Assembly: GCA_020402585.1 (NCBI GenBank)
Contig: JADBZH010000030.1
Span: 17,708 to 81,707 of the forward strand
Direction of reading: 5' to 3'
Length of the DNA stretch: 64,000 bases
DNA from: Phenylobacterium sp.
GTDB lineage: Bacteria; Pseudomonadota; Alphaproteobacteria; Caulobacterales; Caulobacteraceae
A model generated the notes under the pieces. That model searched no databases, had not been told where the DNA came from, and saw only the letters and a program-made list of their open reading frames with translations. Shown in pieces: positions 36,766-45,975 of the stretch. Within the stretch, counting starts at the first letter, position 1; the number at the start of each line of letters is the position of its first letter. Made by a program: the position numbers and the translations under genes.

Positions 36766-37569
36766 CTAGAGCCGGAAGTCGGCGCTGACCGGCGCGTGGT
36801 CGCTGGGCCGCTCCCAGGCGCGGACGTCATCGTGGACCCGGGCCTCGGCGCCGCCGTCCAGCGCGGCCGGCCTCAGACCGGGCGAAATCCAGATGTGGTC
36901 CAGTCTCAGGCCCCGGTTGGACGCCCGGAAGTCTGCGGCGCGGTAGCTCCACCAGGAGAAGAGTTTCTGCGGCTCTGGGGTCGCCGCCCGGACCAGGTCG
37001 GTAAAGTCCCCGGCCTCGCGAAGGTCGGCCATGGCCTCGATCTCCACCGGCGTGTGGCTGACCACCCGGAGCATCTGGCGGTGACTCCAGACGTCGAACT
37101 CGCCGGGCGCCACATTCAGGTCGCCGGTGATCACCAGGGGCGCAGAGCGGTCCCGCCGGCCGGCCTCGGCCGTCAGGCGGGCGAGGAAGTCCAGCTTGTG
37201 GGCGAACTTGGGGTTCGCCTCCGGGTCGGGGATGTCGCCCCCCGCCGGGATGTAGAAGTTCTGCACCTCCACGCCCTGGACCCGTGCGCCGACGCATCGG
37301 GCATGCCCCTCCCGGCAGAGGTCGAGCTCCGGCGCATCCTCGAGGGGAAGGCGCGAGAGGATGGCCACACCGTGCGACCCCTTCTGCCCGGCGATGCGCA
37401 TGTGCGGATAGCCCGCCGCCTCGAAGGCCGCGCGTGGAAACTCTCCGTCCCGGCACTTGATCTCCTGGAGGCAGAGGACGTCCGGGGACTGCTCGGCGAG
37501 GAAGCGCACGACCTGCTCGGCCCTCAGGCGCACGGAGTTGATGTTCCAGGTGGCGAGTCTCAGGGGCAT
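36766..37569 (-). CDS. xth: Exodeoxyribonuclease III (AP endonuclease)
   Basis: About 267 residues from the ATG at 37569-37567 (MPLRLATWNINSVRLRAEQV). It repairs abasic sites and blocked 3' ends. Metal and catalytic residues are seen in ATWNIN (Asn), CLQEIK (Glu), ITGDLNVAP (Asp, Asn), GLRLDHIWIS (Asp) and SDHAPVSA (Asp, His). It is convergent with the CenR-like gene (1 bp apart). A terminator-like hairpin lies just upstream (37590-37629), so expression may depend on reading through it. Confidence 0.95.
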   Translation of the reverse strand: MPLRLATWNINSVRLRAEQVVRFLAEQSPDVLCLQEIKCRDGEFPRAAFEAAGYPHMRIAGQKGSHGVAILSRLPLEDAPELDLCREGHARCVGARVQGVEVQNFYIPAGGDIPDPEANPKFAHKLDFLARLTAEAGRRDRSAPLVITGDLNVAPGEFDVWSHRQMLRVVSHTPVEIEAMADLREAGDFTDLVRAATPEPQKLFSWWSYRAADFRASNRGLRLDHIWISPGLRPAALDGGAEARVHDDVRAWERPSDHAPVSADFRL

Positions 37570-37589
37570 GGGCGCTCCGCGGGCGGGCC

Positions 37590-37629
37590 GGCAAAAAGAA
37601 CGCCCGGAGGGCGCAAGCCGTCCGGGCGT
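37590..37629 (-). terminator. Rho-independent terminator on the minus strand, upstream of xth
   Basis: ACGCCCGGA (37600-37608) and TCCGGGCGT (37621-37629) form a perfect 9-bp stem with a 12-bp loop. Reading the minus strand, the hairpin is followed by TTCTTTTT. It ends 20 bp before the xth ATG. It either ends transcription from lolA or acts as an attenuator for xth. Confidence 0.75.
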
Positions 37630-37709
37630 AGTTATCTCTCTCGCGCCGTCGCCGGAAGGGGATGAGATCCGGAGACAGCAGGCCCGGCGTCGCCAGGCCC
37701 GTGAGTGGC

Positions 37710-37738
37710 ATGAATGCAACGTGCAACGACTTTGTCAA
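37710..37738 (-). promoter_or_regulatory. Candidate promoter for a short leader transcript
   Basis: TTGACA (37738-37733) is an exact -35 hexamer. After 17 bp the -10 position holds ATTCAT, only 3 of 6 to TATAAT. A transcript starting near 37703 would meet the hairpin at 37629-37600 after about 75-100 nt. Confidence 0.4.
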
Positions 37739-37774
37739 GCCAGGCCGGATTTCGGCTTGAGTGTTGCTGTTCTG

Positions 37775-38407
37775 CTACATCTTACCCCGACCCGGCGACC
37801 GGGGTCGGGGATCGTCAAGGACGAAGAGGCTGGAGGGAAGGCCGCTGACGGCGCGCAGGCCCTCAAGCTGGACCCGGGTGCTCCGCCCCTGGGCGTCGGT
37901 GACCGTCCACCCGGCGAGGGCGAGGGGGGAGTCTGTGAAGGCGAGGGCGATCTGCCCCTCGTGGGCTCTCCGGGTGTCGCGGGCGGTGACCTCGAACCCG
38001 GAGGAGGTCCTCCTGACGGCCGTCACCCGGGCGTCCCCGTCCAGCCGGATCCGGCGGGAAAGGAAGAGGGCGAGGGGGGTGGCGGCGAGGGGGTAGCGCT
38101 CGAATGTCTTCAGGCGGGGGTCGGCGACGGAGACGTTGACGCCATCCGCCACCACCAGGAGGGAGGAGGGCGGGGCATAGGCGAACCGCGCCCGACCGGG
38201 TCGACGCAGGAAGACCTCGCCCCGGCTGACCCGACCCCGGGAATCCGTCTGGACGAAATCGCCCCGGGCCTCGCCGAGGGTCTCAAGCCAGGACGCCGCG
38301 CGGGCGGCCAGGGCCCGCTCGGCATCGCCGAGGGCCGGGCCCGCTCCGGTGGTGGGAAAGGCGGCGGCGGCGGAAAGGCCGGCCAGGGCGGTGCGGCGTG
38401 TCGTCAT
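37775..38407 (-). CDS. lolA: LolA-like outer-membrane lipoprotein carrier protein
   Basis: A 210-residue exported protein. The N-terminus MTTRRTALAGLSAAAAFP has a Tat-like twin Arg and a hydrophobic core. The LolA fold is recognised from ARGDFVQTDSRGRVSRGEVFLRRPGRARFAY, PPSSLLVVADG and VTDAQGRSTRVQL near the end. It shuttles lipoproteins from LolCDE to the outer membrane. It follows ftsK by 96 bp on the same strand, the usual alphaproteobacterial ftsK-lolA order. Confidence 0.88.
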   Translation of the reverse strand: MTTRRTALAGLSAAAAFPTTGAGPALGDAERALAARAASWLETLGEARGDFVQTDSRGRVSRGEVFLRRPGRARFAYAPPSSLLVVADGVNVSVADPRLKTFERYPLAATPLALFLSRRIRLDGDARVTAVRRTSSGFEVTARDTRRAHEGQIALAFTDSPLALAGWTVTDAQGRSTRVQLEGLRAVSGLPSSLFVLDDPRPRSPGRGKM

Positions 38408-38503
38408 GAAGGCCCTCCGTGCGTCGACATGGTCCCGGCGGAAGCGTCGGTCAATGCCTCGCCAATACGGCGCCCGTGGGGCGCAGCGACCCTCGGAAGG
38501 GGC

Positions 38504-40876
38504 TTAAGGGGGCGGGGGCGCCAGGATCTCGCGCTTTCCCGAATGGTTGGCGGGGCTGACCACGCCCTCCTTCTCCATGCGCTCGATCAGGGAGGCGGCG
38601 CGGTTGTAGCCGATCTGCAGCCGCCGCTGGACGTAGGAGGTCGACGCCTTGCCATCCCGGGTCACCACGGCCACGGCCCGGTCGTAGAGGTCGTCGCCTG
38701 AACCCCCTTCGCCGCCGCCGAAGTCGCCTTCGCCGTCCTCATCGTCGCCCCCGGCGGTGACCTCCTCGAGATACTGGGGCTGGCCCTGCTCGCGCAGGAA
38801 CCGCGCCACCGCCTCGACCTCGCCATCGGAGACGAAGGGCCCGTGCAGTCGGGTGATCCGCCCGCCGCCCGCCATGTAGAGCATGTCGCCCTGACCCAGC
38901 AGCTGCTCGGCCCCCTGCTCGCCCAGTATGGTGCGGGAGTCGATCCGTGACGTGACCTGGAAGGAGATCCGGGTCGGGAAGTTGGCCTTGATGGTGCCGG
39001 TGATGACGTCCACCGAGGGCCTCTGCGTTGCCATGACCAGGTGGATGCCGGCCGCCCGCGCCATCTGTGCCAGCCTCTGCACCGCGCCCTCCACGTCCTT
39101 TCCGGCCACCATCATCAGGTCCGCGACCTCGTCGATCACCACCACCAGGTAGGGCATGGGACGAGGATCAATCCGCTCGCTCTCGTAGACGGGCCGGCCC
39201 TGGTCGTCGAAACCTGTCTGGACCGTGCGCTCGAAGTGCTCTCCCCGGGCCGCCGCCTCCCGCGCCCGCTCGTTGTAGGAGGCCACATTGCGCACGCCGA
39301 TCTTGGACATCAGGCGGTAGCGGTCCTCCATCTCCCGGACCGTCCACTTCAGGGCAACGATGGCCTTCTTCGGGTCTGTGACCACCGGGGCCAGCAGGTG
39401 CGGGATCCCGTCGTAGACGCTGAGCTCCAGCATCTTGGGATCGATCATGATGAACCGGCAGGCCTCGGGTGGGAGGCGGTAGAGGATCGACAGGATCATG
39501 GCGTTGACCCCCACCGACTTGCCCGAGCCGGTCGTGCCGGCAATCAGCAGGTGGGGCATCTTGGCCAGGTCAGCGATGTAGGGCTCGCCGCCGATGTTCT
39601 CGCCCAGGGCCATGGGCAGGGCGTGGCCGGTCTTCTCGTACTCAGGGCTGGACAGGAGGTCGCGCAGGTAGACGGTCTCCCGCCGGGCGTTGGGAAGCTC
39701 GATCCCGATGGCGTTCCGCCCAGGCACAACCGCCACGCGGCAGGCGGCCACGGACATGGATCGGGCGATGTCGTCGGCCAGGGCCACCACCCGGGCGGAC
39801 TTGACCCCCGGGGCCGGGACCAGCTCGTAAAGGGTCACCACGGGGCCGGGCCGGATCTGGTCGATCTGGCCGCGCACGCCGAACTCGGCGAGGACCCCTT
39901 CCAGGAGCTGGGCGTTCTGACGCAGGGCGGCCTCGTCGAACTGCGCGGCCCGGGGGCCGGACCGCGACAGCATGGAAAGCTCAGGCAGGCAGAAACCCTC
40001 GCCCCGGGCGAAGTCGAGAAGACCCTGCGCCTCCCGGGTTTCCCGTCCGGACTCCCGCGCCGCCTTTGGCGGACGGATCGCTGGCGCTGCGCCATCCTCC
40101 GCGCCGGGCGCCTCGGCCTCGGGTTCCGCGGCCAGCGGGGCTGGGACAGGCGCCGATCTTGCCCGCCGCGCCCGGCCGGAACCGGTGGACCCGGCCGCCG
40201 CGCCCTCCGCCTCGAAAGGCGAGCGGACCGCCGAGGCCAGGCTGCGGCTTCGCAGCCAGGCGCCCAGCGACCCCGCCACCGCCAGCAGGTTCAGTCGCGG
40301 CAGGGCCAGGGCGTAGATGAGGCCCCAGGCGCCAAGGCCGCCCAGCAGGGCGGCGGTGACGCCCCGGCCGTAGGGCAGGTTGAACTCCGAGAGGGCGCCC
40401 CCGCCAAGGTTGAGGAGGCTGTCTCCGGCCAGGCCGCCCAGACCTCGGGCCAGAGGCCAGGCGGCGGGCGTGGGCGCCCAGGCCAGAAGGGCCGCCAGGC
40501 CCACCAGGGCGAAGCCGCCGCAGAGGGCCCGGAGACGTAAGGCCAGGCGCCCGGCGTCCGGCTGCGGGCCGGTCAGCCGGGACAGTCCGAGGACCAGAAG
40601 AAGAAGGACGGCGAGGGCGCCGGCCAGACCCAGGGTCTGGAGCAGGGCGTCGGCCAGGGTCGCCCCGGCCGCGCCGAGGGCGTTGCCGGGCGCAGCTGCG
40701 GTGGAGGCGTTCAGACTGGGATCGGCGACATTCCAGGTCGCCAGGGCCGCCGCCAGGCCCACGCCGACCGCGGCCACGAGGCCGCCCCGGGTGCGCGCCG
40801 AGAGCGGGTGCGTCCAGATCGCGCCCGCGATCTCCATCCCCCTGTCGAAGCCTCTTTTCCGCGCCGCACGCGCCAT
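38504..40876 (-). CDS. ftsK: DNA translocase FtsK
   Basis: A 790-residue cell-division motor. The N-terminal third has about four membrane segments (for example [20 protein letters not shown]), then a Pro/Ala/Glu-rich linker. The motor domain has Walker [18 protein letters not shown] and Walker [16 protein letters not shown]. The gamma winged helix that reads KOPS DNA is at the C-terminus ([20 protein letters not shown]). It clears the chromosome dimer region at septation. A CtrA-like site lies 49-63 bp upstream. Confidence 0.96.
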   Translation of the reverse strand: MARAARKRGFDRGMEIAGAIWTHPLSARTRGGLVAAVGVGLAAALATWNVADPSLNASTAAAPGNALGAAGATLADALLQTLGLAGALAVLLLLVLGLSRLTGPQPDAGRLALRLRALCGGFALVGLAALLAWAPTPAAWPLARGLGGLAGDSLLNLGGGALSEFNLPYGRGVTAALLGGLGAWGLIYALALPRLNLLAVAGSLGAWLRSRSLASAVRSPFEAEGAAAGSTGSGRARRARSAPVPAPLAAEPEAEAPGAEDGAAPAIRPPKAARESGRETREAQGLLDFARGEGFCLPELSMLSRSGPRAAQFDEAALRQNAQLLEGVLAEFGVRGQIDQIRPGPVVTLYELVPAPGVKSARVVALADDIARSMSVAACRVAVVPGRNAIGIELPNARRETVYLRDLLSSPEYEKTGHALPMALGENIGGEPYIADLAKMPHLLIAGTTGSGKSVGVNAMILSILYRLPPEACRFIMIDPKMLELSVYDGIPHLLAPVVTDPKKAIVALKWTVREMEDRYRLMSKIGVRNVASYNERAREAAARGEHFERTVQTGFDDQGRPVYESERIDPRPMPYLVVVIDEVADLMMVAGKDVEGAVQRLAQMARAAGIHLVMATQRPSVDVITGTIKANFPTRISFQVTSRIDSRTILGEQGAEQLLGQGDMLYMAGGGRITRLHGPFVSDGEVEAVARFLREQGQPQYLEEVTAGGDDEDGEGDFGGGEGGSGDDLYDRAVAVVTRDGKASTSYVQRRLQIGYNRAASLIERMEKEGVVSPANHSGKREILAPPPP

Positions 40877-40924
40877 GTCGGTCCGCCTTTCCGCTGGTCC
40901 GGGCGCAGTGTGGCGGCAAGAGGG

Positions 40925-40939
40925 TTAAGAGGCGTTTAC
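40925..40939. promoter_or_regulatory. CtrA-like site upstream of ftsK
   Basis: TTAA-N7-TTAC matches the CtrA core TTAA-N7-TTAA at 7 of 8 positions, 49-63 bp before the ftsK ATG at 40876. Regulation by CtrA is inferred. Confidence 0.4.
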
Positions 40940-41010
40940 TCCGCGGGCGCCCGGCCTTTGAGTCTCCTCCCAGACGGCGCCTTCCGGGCGGAAGGTCTGA
41001 CGCGAGAAAA

Positions 41011-41082
41011 CAGGCTCTAAATGCAATAGGTTAGAGCCCGTTTCGATCCGATAACCGGTTCCCACGTTTCGGAACATGATCT
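41011..41082. repeat. Dispersed repeat, copy B
   Basis: It contains the inverted arms GGCTCTAA and TTAGAGCC around a short AT-rich loop, then AACCGGTTCCCACG and GGAACATGAT. Its reverse complement matches 3652-3723. It stops 13 bp before the ATG of the Pro-rich gene, so it forms most of that gene's 5' region. It is a common alphaproteobacterial type of intergenic repeat. Confidence 0.8.
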
Positions 41083-41094
41083 AGGAGAGGACGC

Positions 41095-41466
41095 ATGTGG
41101 TCCATGCCCCGCAATCTGAGGAAGATCGCCGTCATCGTGATCGCCCTGATGGCCCTCGCCGGATTCGTCTCCGGAATCCTCGGCGCGCGGGATGTCGCCT
41201 ACCTGCCCGGGGAGGCGCCGTCTTCCGGCGCCCCGGCGGCGCCCACCGTGATCGCCCCCGAGGTGACGCCCCTGGCCAATGACCCCCCGCCGCCGCCTCC
41301 CGAGCCGGAGCCTGAACCCGAGCCCGCCAAGCCTGAGGAAGCGCCCAAGCCTCCGCCCGAGCCCCAGTCCCCCGCCCCCACCGCCAGGACGCCGGCGGGT
41401 CAGGATGCGGTGGGAGATCTGATCCAGGGCGCCGACGCCGCGACGACCCAGCCCCCGCCCTACTGA
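41095..41466 (+). CDS. Small proline-rich membrane-anchored protein, unknown function
   Basis: A 123-residue protein, ATG preceded by AGGAGAGG. The N-terminus KIAVIVIALMALAGFVSGIL is one membrane anchor or signal anchor. The rest is a long Pro/Glu stretch (PPPPPPEPEPEPEPAKPEE) and a short tail ending QGADAATTQPPPY. The layout recalls the TonB spacer, but the C-terminal TonB domain is missing. I cannot assign a function. It diverges from ftsK and its end overlaps the convergent rsm22-like gene by 7 bp. Confidence 0.7.
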   Translation: MWSMPRNLRKIAVIVIALMALAGFVSGILGARDVAYLPGEAPSSGAPAAPTVIAPEVTPLANDPPPPPPEPEPEPEPAKPEEAPKPPPEPQSPAPTARTPAGQDAVGDLIQGADAATTQPPPY

Positions 41467-42458
41467 GGCCCTTCCGGGTCGAAGGTCTCACCCCAGCCCA
41501 ACCGCCGGGCTCGAGCGTAAACGGCCCTGTTCCGGCGCAGGATCTCGACATCCTCCACCCGACCGTCCGGCTGGCACAGGCGGAGCCGCACACCAGGCTT
41601 GCCAGGTCTGGGCGGTGCGATGATCCGGCCGGCGGAGCGGTCGGGCGCAGGGGCGACGGGGCGCTCGAAAGCCAGCCAGAAGAACTTCTCGTCCTCGAAG
41701 GGCGCCGCGCCGCCCTTGGCCAGGCGATGCTCACGGCCCCGGGGCAGCCTCTGGGCGAAGTGGCACCAGTCCGGCGCCGCCAGTGGGCAGGCGACCTCGT
41801 GCGGGCAGGGCCCCACCAGGCGCGCCCCCGCCGCCAGGAGGCGGGTGCGGATCTCCAGTCCCCGGCGCCAGGCCTCCGGAGTGCCGGGCTCGACCACCAG
41901 GAAGAGGCCCCGGGTCGCCGACCACAGCCGCTCGACCAGGCCCGGCAGGGCCGCCGCAGGGATCTCGGTCAGGGCGTAGGCCGCCAGGACCAGGTCGGCC
42001 TCCGGCGGCGAAAGCGCCGGATCCGCGAGGTCCGCCCGCAGGCGGGCCGCGGACGCCAGAGGCGCAGGACCGGCGGCCGCAAGGTCCTCCGCCAGGTCGA
42101 GGAAGGCCGGACTGTGATCCAGGCGGGTCACGGAGGACAGGCCGGGCAGGGCGTCTAGGGCGGCCCAGCCGCCACCGCCGGGCCCGGCGCCGACATCCAG
42201 AAGGTCAGATGGATCGAAGCCAGGGCGCAGGGCTAGGACTTCGTCCAGGGCGCGACGGGCGGCCGCGTAGGTGGCCGGGGTCCGGGTCAGGGCGTAGGCG
42301 AGGGCGTCCGCCTGCCCCTTCACCAGGGCTGAGGAGGCCCGGCCGCCACGATAGCCTTCCGACAGGGCCTGGGCCCTCTGCGCCAGTCCGGCCCTTCCCT
42401 GTCCTTCCAGGCGCCGTTCGATGGCGGCGCGGAGCGCCTCTGGAAGGGCGGCGTCCAA
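41460..42458 (-). CDS. Rsm22-like small ribosomal subunit methyltransferase-fold protein
   Basis: A 332-residue protein related to mitochondrial Rsm22/METTL17. The SAM motif is LLDVGAGPGGGGWAAL. The Cys cluster CPHEVACPLAAPDWCHF probably binds an iron-sulfur cluster, as in the family. It is thought to help assemble the small ribosomal subunit; methyl transfer is not shown. It lies 7 bp downstream of acs on the same strand. Confidence 0.88.
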   Translation of the reverse strand: MDAALPEALRAAIERRLEGQGRAGLAQRAQALSEGYRGGRASSALVKGQADALAYALTRTPATYAAARRALDEVLALRPGFDPSDLLDVGAGPGGGGWAALDALPGLSSVTRLDHSPAFLDLAEDLAAAGPAPLASAARLRADLADPALSPPEADLVLAAYALTEIPAAALPGLVERLWSATRGLFLVVEPGTPEAWRRGLEIRTRLLAAGARLVGPCPHEVACPLAAPDWCHFAQRLPRGREHRLAKGGAAPFEDEKFFWLAFERPVAPAPDRSAGRIIAPPRPGKPGVRLRLCQPDGRVEDVEILRRNRAVYARARRLGWGETFDPEGPQ

Positions 42459-42465
42459 GCCGGGC

Positions 42466-44403
42466 TCAGGCCTGGCGGTTCTTCACGAGGTCGTCGACCA
42501 CGGCGGGGTCCGCCAGGGTCGTGGTGTCGCCCAGGTTCGACAGGTCGTTCTCGGCGATCTTGCGCAGGATGCGGCGCATGATCTTGCCCGATCGCGTCTT
42601 GGGCAGGCCCGGAGCGAACTGCACGATGTCGGGCGCCGCGAAGGCGCCGATCTCGCGCCGCACCCAGCCCTTCAGGTCGGCCTGAAGGACGTCGGTGGGG
42701 GTCACGTCGGCGTTCAGGGTGACAAAGCAGTAGACCCCCTGGCCCTTGACGTCGTGCGGGTAGCCGACCACCGCGGCCTCGGCCACGTCGGGGTGGGCGA
42801 CCAGGGCGCTCTCGATCTCGGCTGTGCCCAGCCGGTGGCCCGAGACGTTGAGCACGTCGTCCACCCGGCCGGTGATCCAGTAGTAGCCATCCTCGTCCCG
42901 GCGGCAGCCGTCGCCGGTGAAGTACTTGCCGGGATAGGTGGAGAAGTAGGTGTCGATGAACCTCTGATGGTCGCCATAGACCGTCCGCATCTGGCCGGGC
43001 CAGGAGTCGGTGATGCAGAGGTTTCCACTGACCGCGCCGTCCAGGACCTGGCCCTCGGCGTCGACGATCTGGAACTTCACCCCGGGCAGGGGGCGGGCGC
43101 AGGACCCCGGCTTCAGGTCGGTGGCGCCCGGCAGGGGGGAGGCGAGGCAGGCGCCGGTCTCGGTCTGCCAATAGGTGTCGACGATAGGGCAGCGGCCGTC
43201 GCCCACCACCCGGTTGTACCAGAGCCAGGCCTCGGGGTTGATCGGCTCGCCCACCGTGCCGATCAGGCGCAGGGAGGCCCGGGAGGTCGCCTTCACCGGC
43301 CCCTCGCCGTCGCGCATCAGGGCGCGGATGGCCGTCGGCGCGGTGTAGAAGATCTCGACCTTGTGCTTGTCCACCACCTGCCAGAAGCGGGAATTGTCCG
43401 GCCAGCTGGGCACGCCCTCGAAGATCAGGCTGGTCGCCCCGTTCGCCAGAGGGCCGTAGACGACATAGGAATGGCCGGTGACCCAGCCCACGTCGGCGGT
43501 GCACCAGAAGACCTCGCCGGGCCGATAGTCGAAGACCAGCTCATGGGTGTGCGAGGCCCAGACCAGGTAGCCGCCCGTGGTGTGCAGGACGCCCTTGGGC
43601 TTTCCCGTCGAGCCGGAGGTGTAGAGGATGAACAGCGGGTCCTCGGCGTTCATGGGCTCGGGGTCGCACTGGTCGGACACCGTTCCCTTGACGTCGGAAT
43701 AGAAGACGTCGCGGCCTTCGGTCATCGGTACGTCGGCCCGGGTCCGGCGGATCACGATGACGTCCGAGACCTGCGGGCAGTCCTTCAGGGCCTCGTCGAC
43801 ATTGCGCTTTAAGGGGATGACCTTGCCGCCCCGCAGACCTTCGTCGGCGGTGATGACGATCCGGCTGTCGCAGTCCTGGATCCGGCCGGCGATGCTGTCC
43901 GGTGAGAAGCCGCCGAAGATCACCGAATGCACGGCGCCGATCCGGGCGCAGGCCAGCATGGCGACGGCGGCCTGGGGGATCATGGGCAGGTAGATCGTGA
44001 CCCGGTCGCCCTTCTTCACGCCCCTGGACTTGAGGACATTGGCCATCCGGCAGACCTCGGAGAGGAGCTGGCGGTAGGTGAGGGTAGTCACGTTCTCGCC
44101 GTCATCCGGCTCCCAGATGAGGGCGACCTGGTCGCCACGCTCAGGGATGTGGCGGTCGAGGCAGTTGGCGGAGACGTTCAGGACCCCGTCCTCGTACCAG
44201 CGGACGCGGAAGTCCTCGCGGTGGAAGGAGACGTCCTTGGTCCGGGTGGGCTTGCGAATCCAGTCGAGGCGGCCGGCGAGTTCCATCCAGTAGCCGTCCG
44301 GGTCGCTCTCCACCCGCTCCAGGGCCGCAGCATAGCCCTCCGCCGTCATCAGGGCCTTCTTCGCCCAGGCCTCGGGAACCGGGAACACTTCACCTTCGCT
44401 CAC
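42466..44403 (-). CDS. acs: Acetyl-CoA synthetase
   Basis: A 645-residue ANL-family enzyme that makes acetyl-CoA from acetate, ATP and CoA. The AMP-binding motif is [20 protein letters not shown], and DTYWQTETG and [20 protein letters not shown] are further family motifs. The acetylated regulatory Lys is in [13 protein letters not shown]. Length is typical. It leads a two-gene unit with the rsm22-like gene and diverges from the creatininase-family gene across 142 bp. Confidence 0.97.
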   Translation of the reverse strand: MSEGEVFPVPEAWAKKALMTAEGYAAALERVESDPDGYWMELAGRLDWIRKPTRTKDVSFHREDFRVRWYEDGVLNVSANCLDRHIPERGDQVALIWEPDDGENVTTLTYRQLLSEVCRMANVLKSRGVKKGDRVTIYLPMIPQAAVAMLACARIGAVHSVIFGGFSPDSIAGRIQDCDSRIVITADEGLRGGKVIPLKRNVDEALKDCPQVSDVIVIRRTRADVPMTEGRDVFYSDVKGTVSDQCDPEPMNAEDPLFILYTSGSTGKPKGVLHTTGGYLVWASHTHELVFDYRPGEVFWCTADVGWVTGHSYVVYGPLANGATSLIFEGVPSWPDNSRFWQVVDKHKVEIFYTAPTAIRALMRDGEGPVKATSRASLRLIGTVGEPINPEAWLWYNRVVGDGRCPIVDTYWQTETGACLASPLPGATDLKPGSCARPLPGVKFQIVDAEGQVLDGAVSGNLCITDSWPGQMRTVYGDHQRFIDTYFSTYPGKYFTGDGCRRDEDGYYWITGRVDDVLNVSGHRLGTAEIESALVAHPDVAEAAVVGYPHDVKGQGVYCFVTLNADVTPTDVLQADLKGWVRREIGAFAAPDIVQFAPGLPKTRSGKIMRRILRKIAENDLSNLGDTTTLADPAVVDDLVKNRQA

Positions 44404-44545
44404 GCCATGCCTCCCTCGCGGTCATCGCCTGAAAGCTAGTAGTGCGCCGGCGCGGCGGGGGGAAGCGGCGAGCGGAGGATTTTCAGCCCGGCTTGCGCCC
44501 GCCGCCGGGGCGGCTAGCCTGCCGGTCAATCCTCCGGAGACCCTC

Positions 44546-45298
44546 ATGCTTCTGCACCTGTCGACCTGGCCCGAGATCGAGGCCGCCCTCGCCCGCACCA
44601 CCGCCATTGTCGTTCCGATCGGCTCGAACGAGCAGCACGGCCCTACCGGACTGCTGGGCACGGACTGGCTCTGCCCGGAAATCATCGCCTACGAGGCCCA
44701 GAAGGACGCCGACCTGCTGGTGGCGCCGACCTTCAACATCGGCATGGCCCAGCACCACCTGGGCTTTCCGGGCACCATCTCCTTGCGGCCCTCCACCTTC
44801 ATCGCGGCGATCGGCGACTGGTGCCGCAGCCTCGCGGCCCACGGTTTCACCCGGATTTATTTCCTGAACGGCCATGGCGGGAATGTCGCCACCATCGAGG
44901 CCGCCTTCTCGGAGCTCTATGCCGAGGCCAGCTTCGCCGGTCGGCCGCGGGGCTTCTCCCTGAAGCTGCGCAACTGGTGGGAGCTGCCGGGGGTCAACGC
45001 CCTGGCGAACCGGCAGTTCCCGACCGGCCATGGCAGCCACGCCACCCCTTCCGAGATCGCCGTCACCCAGTGGGCCTATCCGGACGCCATCAAGACCGCC
45101 AGCTATGCGCCGCAGATCGCCCCGACCGGCCCGATCCGCGAGGCCGCCGACTTCCGCGCCCGCTACCCCGACGGACGAATGGGTTCTGATCCGGCCCAGG
45201 CGACGCCGGAAAAGGGCGGGGAACTGGTGAAGCTGGCCGCCGAGGGCCTGGTGAAGGAGGTCGCGGCCTTCGCGGCGGAAACCTCGCCCGTGGGCTGA
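44546..45298 (+). CDS. Creatininase-family amidohydrolase
   Basis: A 250-residue protein with the creatininase metal motifs: VPIGSNEQHGPTGLLGTDW (Glu, His, Asp), FLNGHGGN, and GHGSHATPSEIAVT with further His and Glu ligands. Family members hydrolyse creatinine or act in mycofactocin and riboflavin-type pathways; the substrate here is unknown. It stands alone, its stop 4 bp from the convergent Rieske gene. Confidence 0.9.
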   Translation: MLLHLSTWPEIEAALARTTAIVVPIGSNEQHGPTGLLGTDWLCPEIIAYEAQKDADLLVAPTFNIGMAQHHLGFPGTISLRPSTFIAAIGDWCRSLAAHGFTRIYFLNGHGGNVATIEAAFSELYAEASFAGRPRGFSLKLRNWWELPGVNALANRQFPTGHGSHATPSEIAVTQWAYPDAIKTASYAPQIAPTGPIREAADFRARYPDGRMGSDPAQATPEKGGELVKLAAEGLVKEVAAFAAETSPVG

Positions 45299-45302
45299 GG
45301 CC

Positions 45303-45671
45303 TCAGGCGGTCTCCACCCAGCCGTTGCGCACCACGACGGGCCAGGGCGTCAGGGCCTCGCCCGCACAGGGACCTGCGGTGCAGACGCCATCGCCCAGGC
45401 GGAAGACGGCGCCATGGGCCGCGCAGAGGATCCGGTCGCCGGTCCGGGTCAGGTAGAGGTCGTCCATGACGGCCAGCGGCCAGCCGTTGTGCGGGCAGGA
45501 ATCGATCCAGCCCCGCACCTCGGCGCCCTCGCGGACCAGGAAGCCGGCAAAGAGGGCCTCGCCGGCCCGGAACCGGAACCCCCGGGCCCCGGGGTCGGCC
45601 AGCTCCGCGACGGCGCAGAGGCGCGTGCCCGGCGGCGGCGCGGCTGGATTGTCCGCCTCTGGACGACGCAT
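45303..45671 (-). CDS. Rieske-type [2Fe-2S] protein
   Basis: A 122-residue ferredoxin-like protein. The cluster ligands are CPHNGWPL (Cys-x-His) and CAAHGAVF (Cys-x-x-His). It may act as an electron carrier for an oxygenase, but no oxygenase is adjacent. It overlaps the yciI-like gene by one base and is the last gene of tsaD-gpsA-yciI-Rieske. Confidence 0.9.
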   Translation of the reverse strand: MRRPEADNPAAPPPGTRLCAVAELADPGARGFRFRAGEALFAGFLVREGAEVRGWIDSCPHNGWPLAVMDDLYLTRTGDRILCAAHGAVFRLGDGVCTAGPCAGEALTPWPVVVRNGWVETA

Positions 45672-45955
45672 CAGAGGCCGCCGATGGTCGCCTTGAAGGC
45701 CGTGACCTGGACCGAGGCGAACAGGCCGGCCTTCTGGTAGGGATCGTCCAGGTTGAAGGCCCGGGCGTCCTCCAGGCTTTCGGCCTCCAGGATCAGGAGG
45801 GACCCCGCCATGTTCCCCGCCTCGTCCAGCAGGGGACCGGCCACCTTGAGGCGATCGGCGAAGCCCCGGGCGTAGGCCAGGTGGGCCTCGCGGTTGGCCA
45901 GCCTCAGTTCGAGGCTGTCGGGCTTGTCGTTGCAGACCAGGACATAGAGGCCCAT
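45671..45955 (-). CDS. YciI-like protein
   Basis: A 94-residue ferredoxin-like fold protein starting MGLYVLVCNDKPDSLELRLA. LILEAESLEDARAFNLDDPY matches the YciI core with the Asp near the C-terminus. The family's activity is poorly known. It lies 20 bp after gpsA and overlaps the Rieske gene. Confidence 0.88.
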   Translation of the reverse strand: MGLYVLVCNDKPDSLELRLANREAHLAYARGFADRLKVAGPLLDEAGNMAGSLLILEAESLEDARAFNLDDPYQKAGLFASVQVTAFKATIGGL

Positions 45956-45975
45956 GGGGGTTTCCTTTCGGCGGT

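Noticed and set aside
37709..37711. Leader peptide for xth from the ATG at 37711-37709
   Set aside because: It overlaps the -10 position of the candidate promoter and has no ribosome binding site, so it would not be translated.
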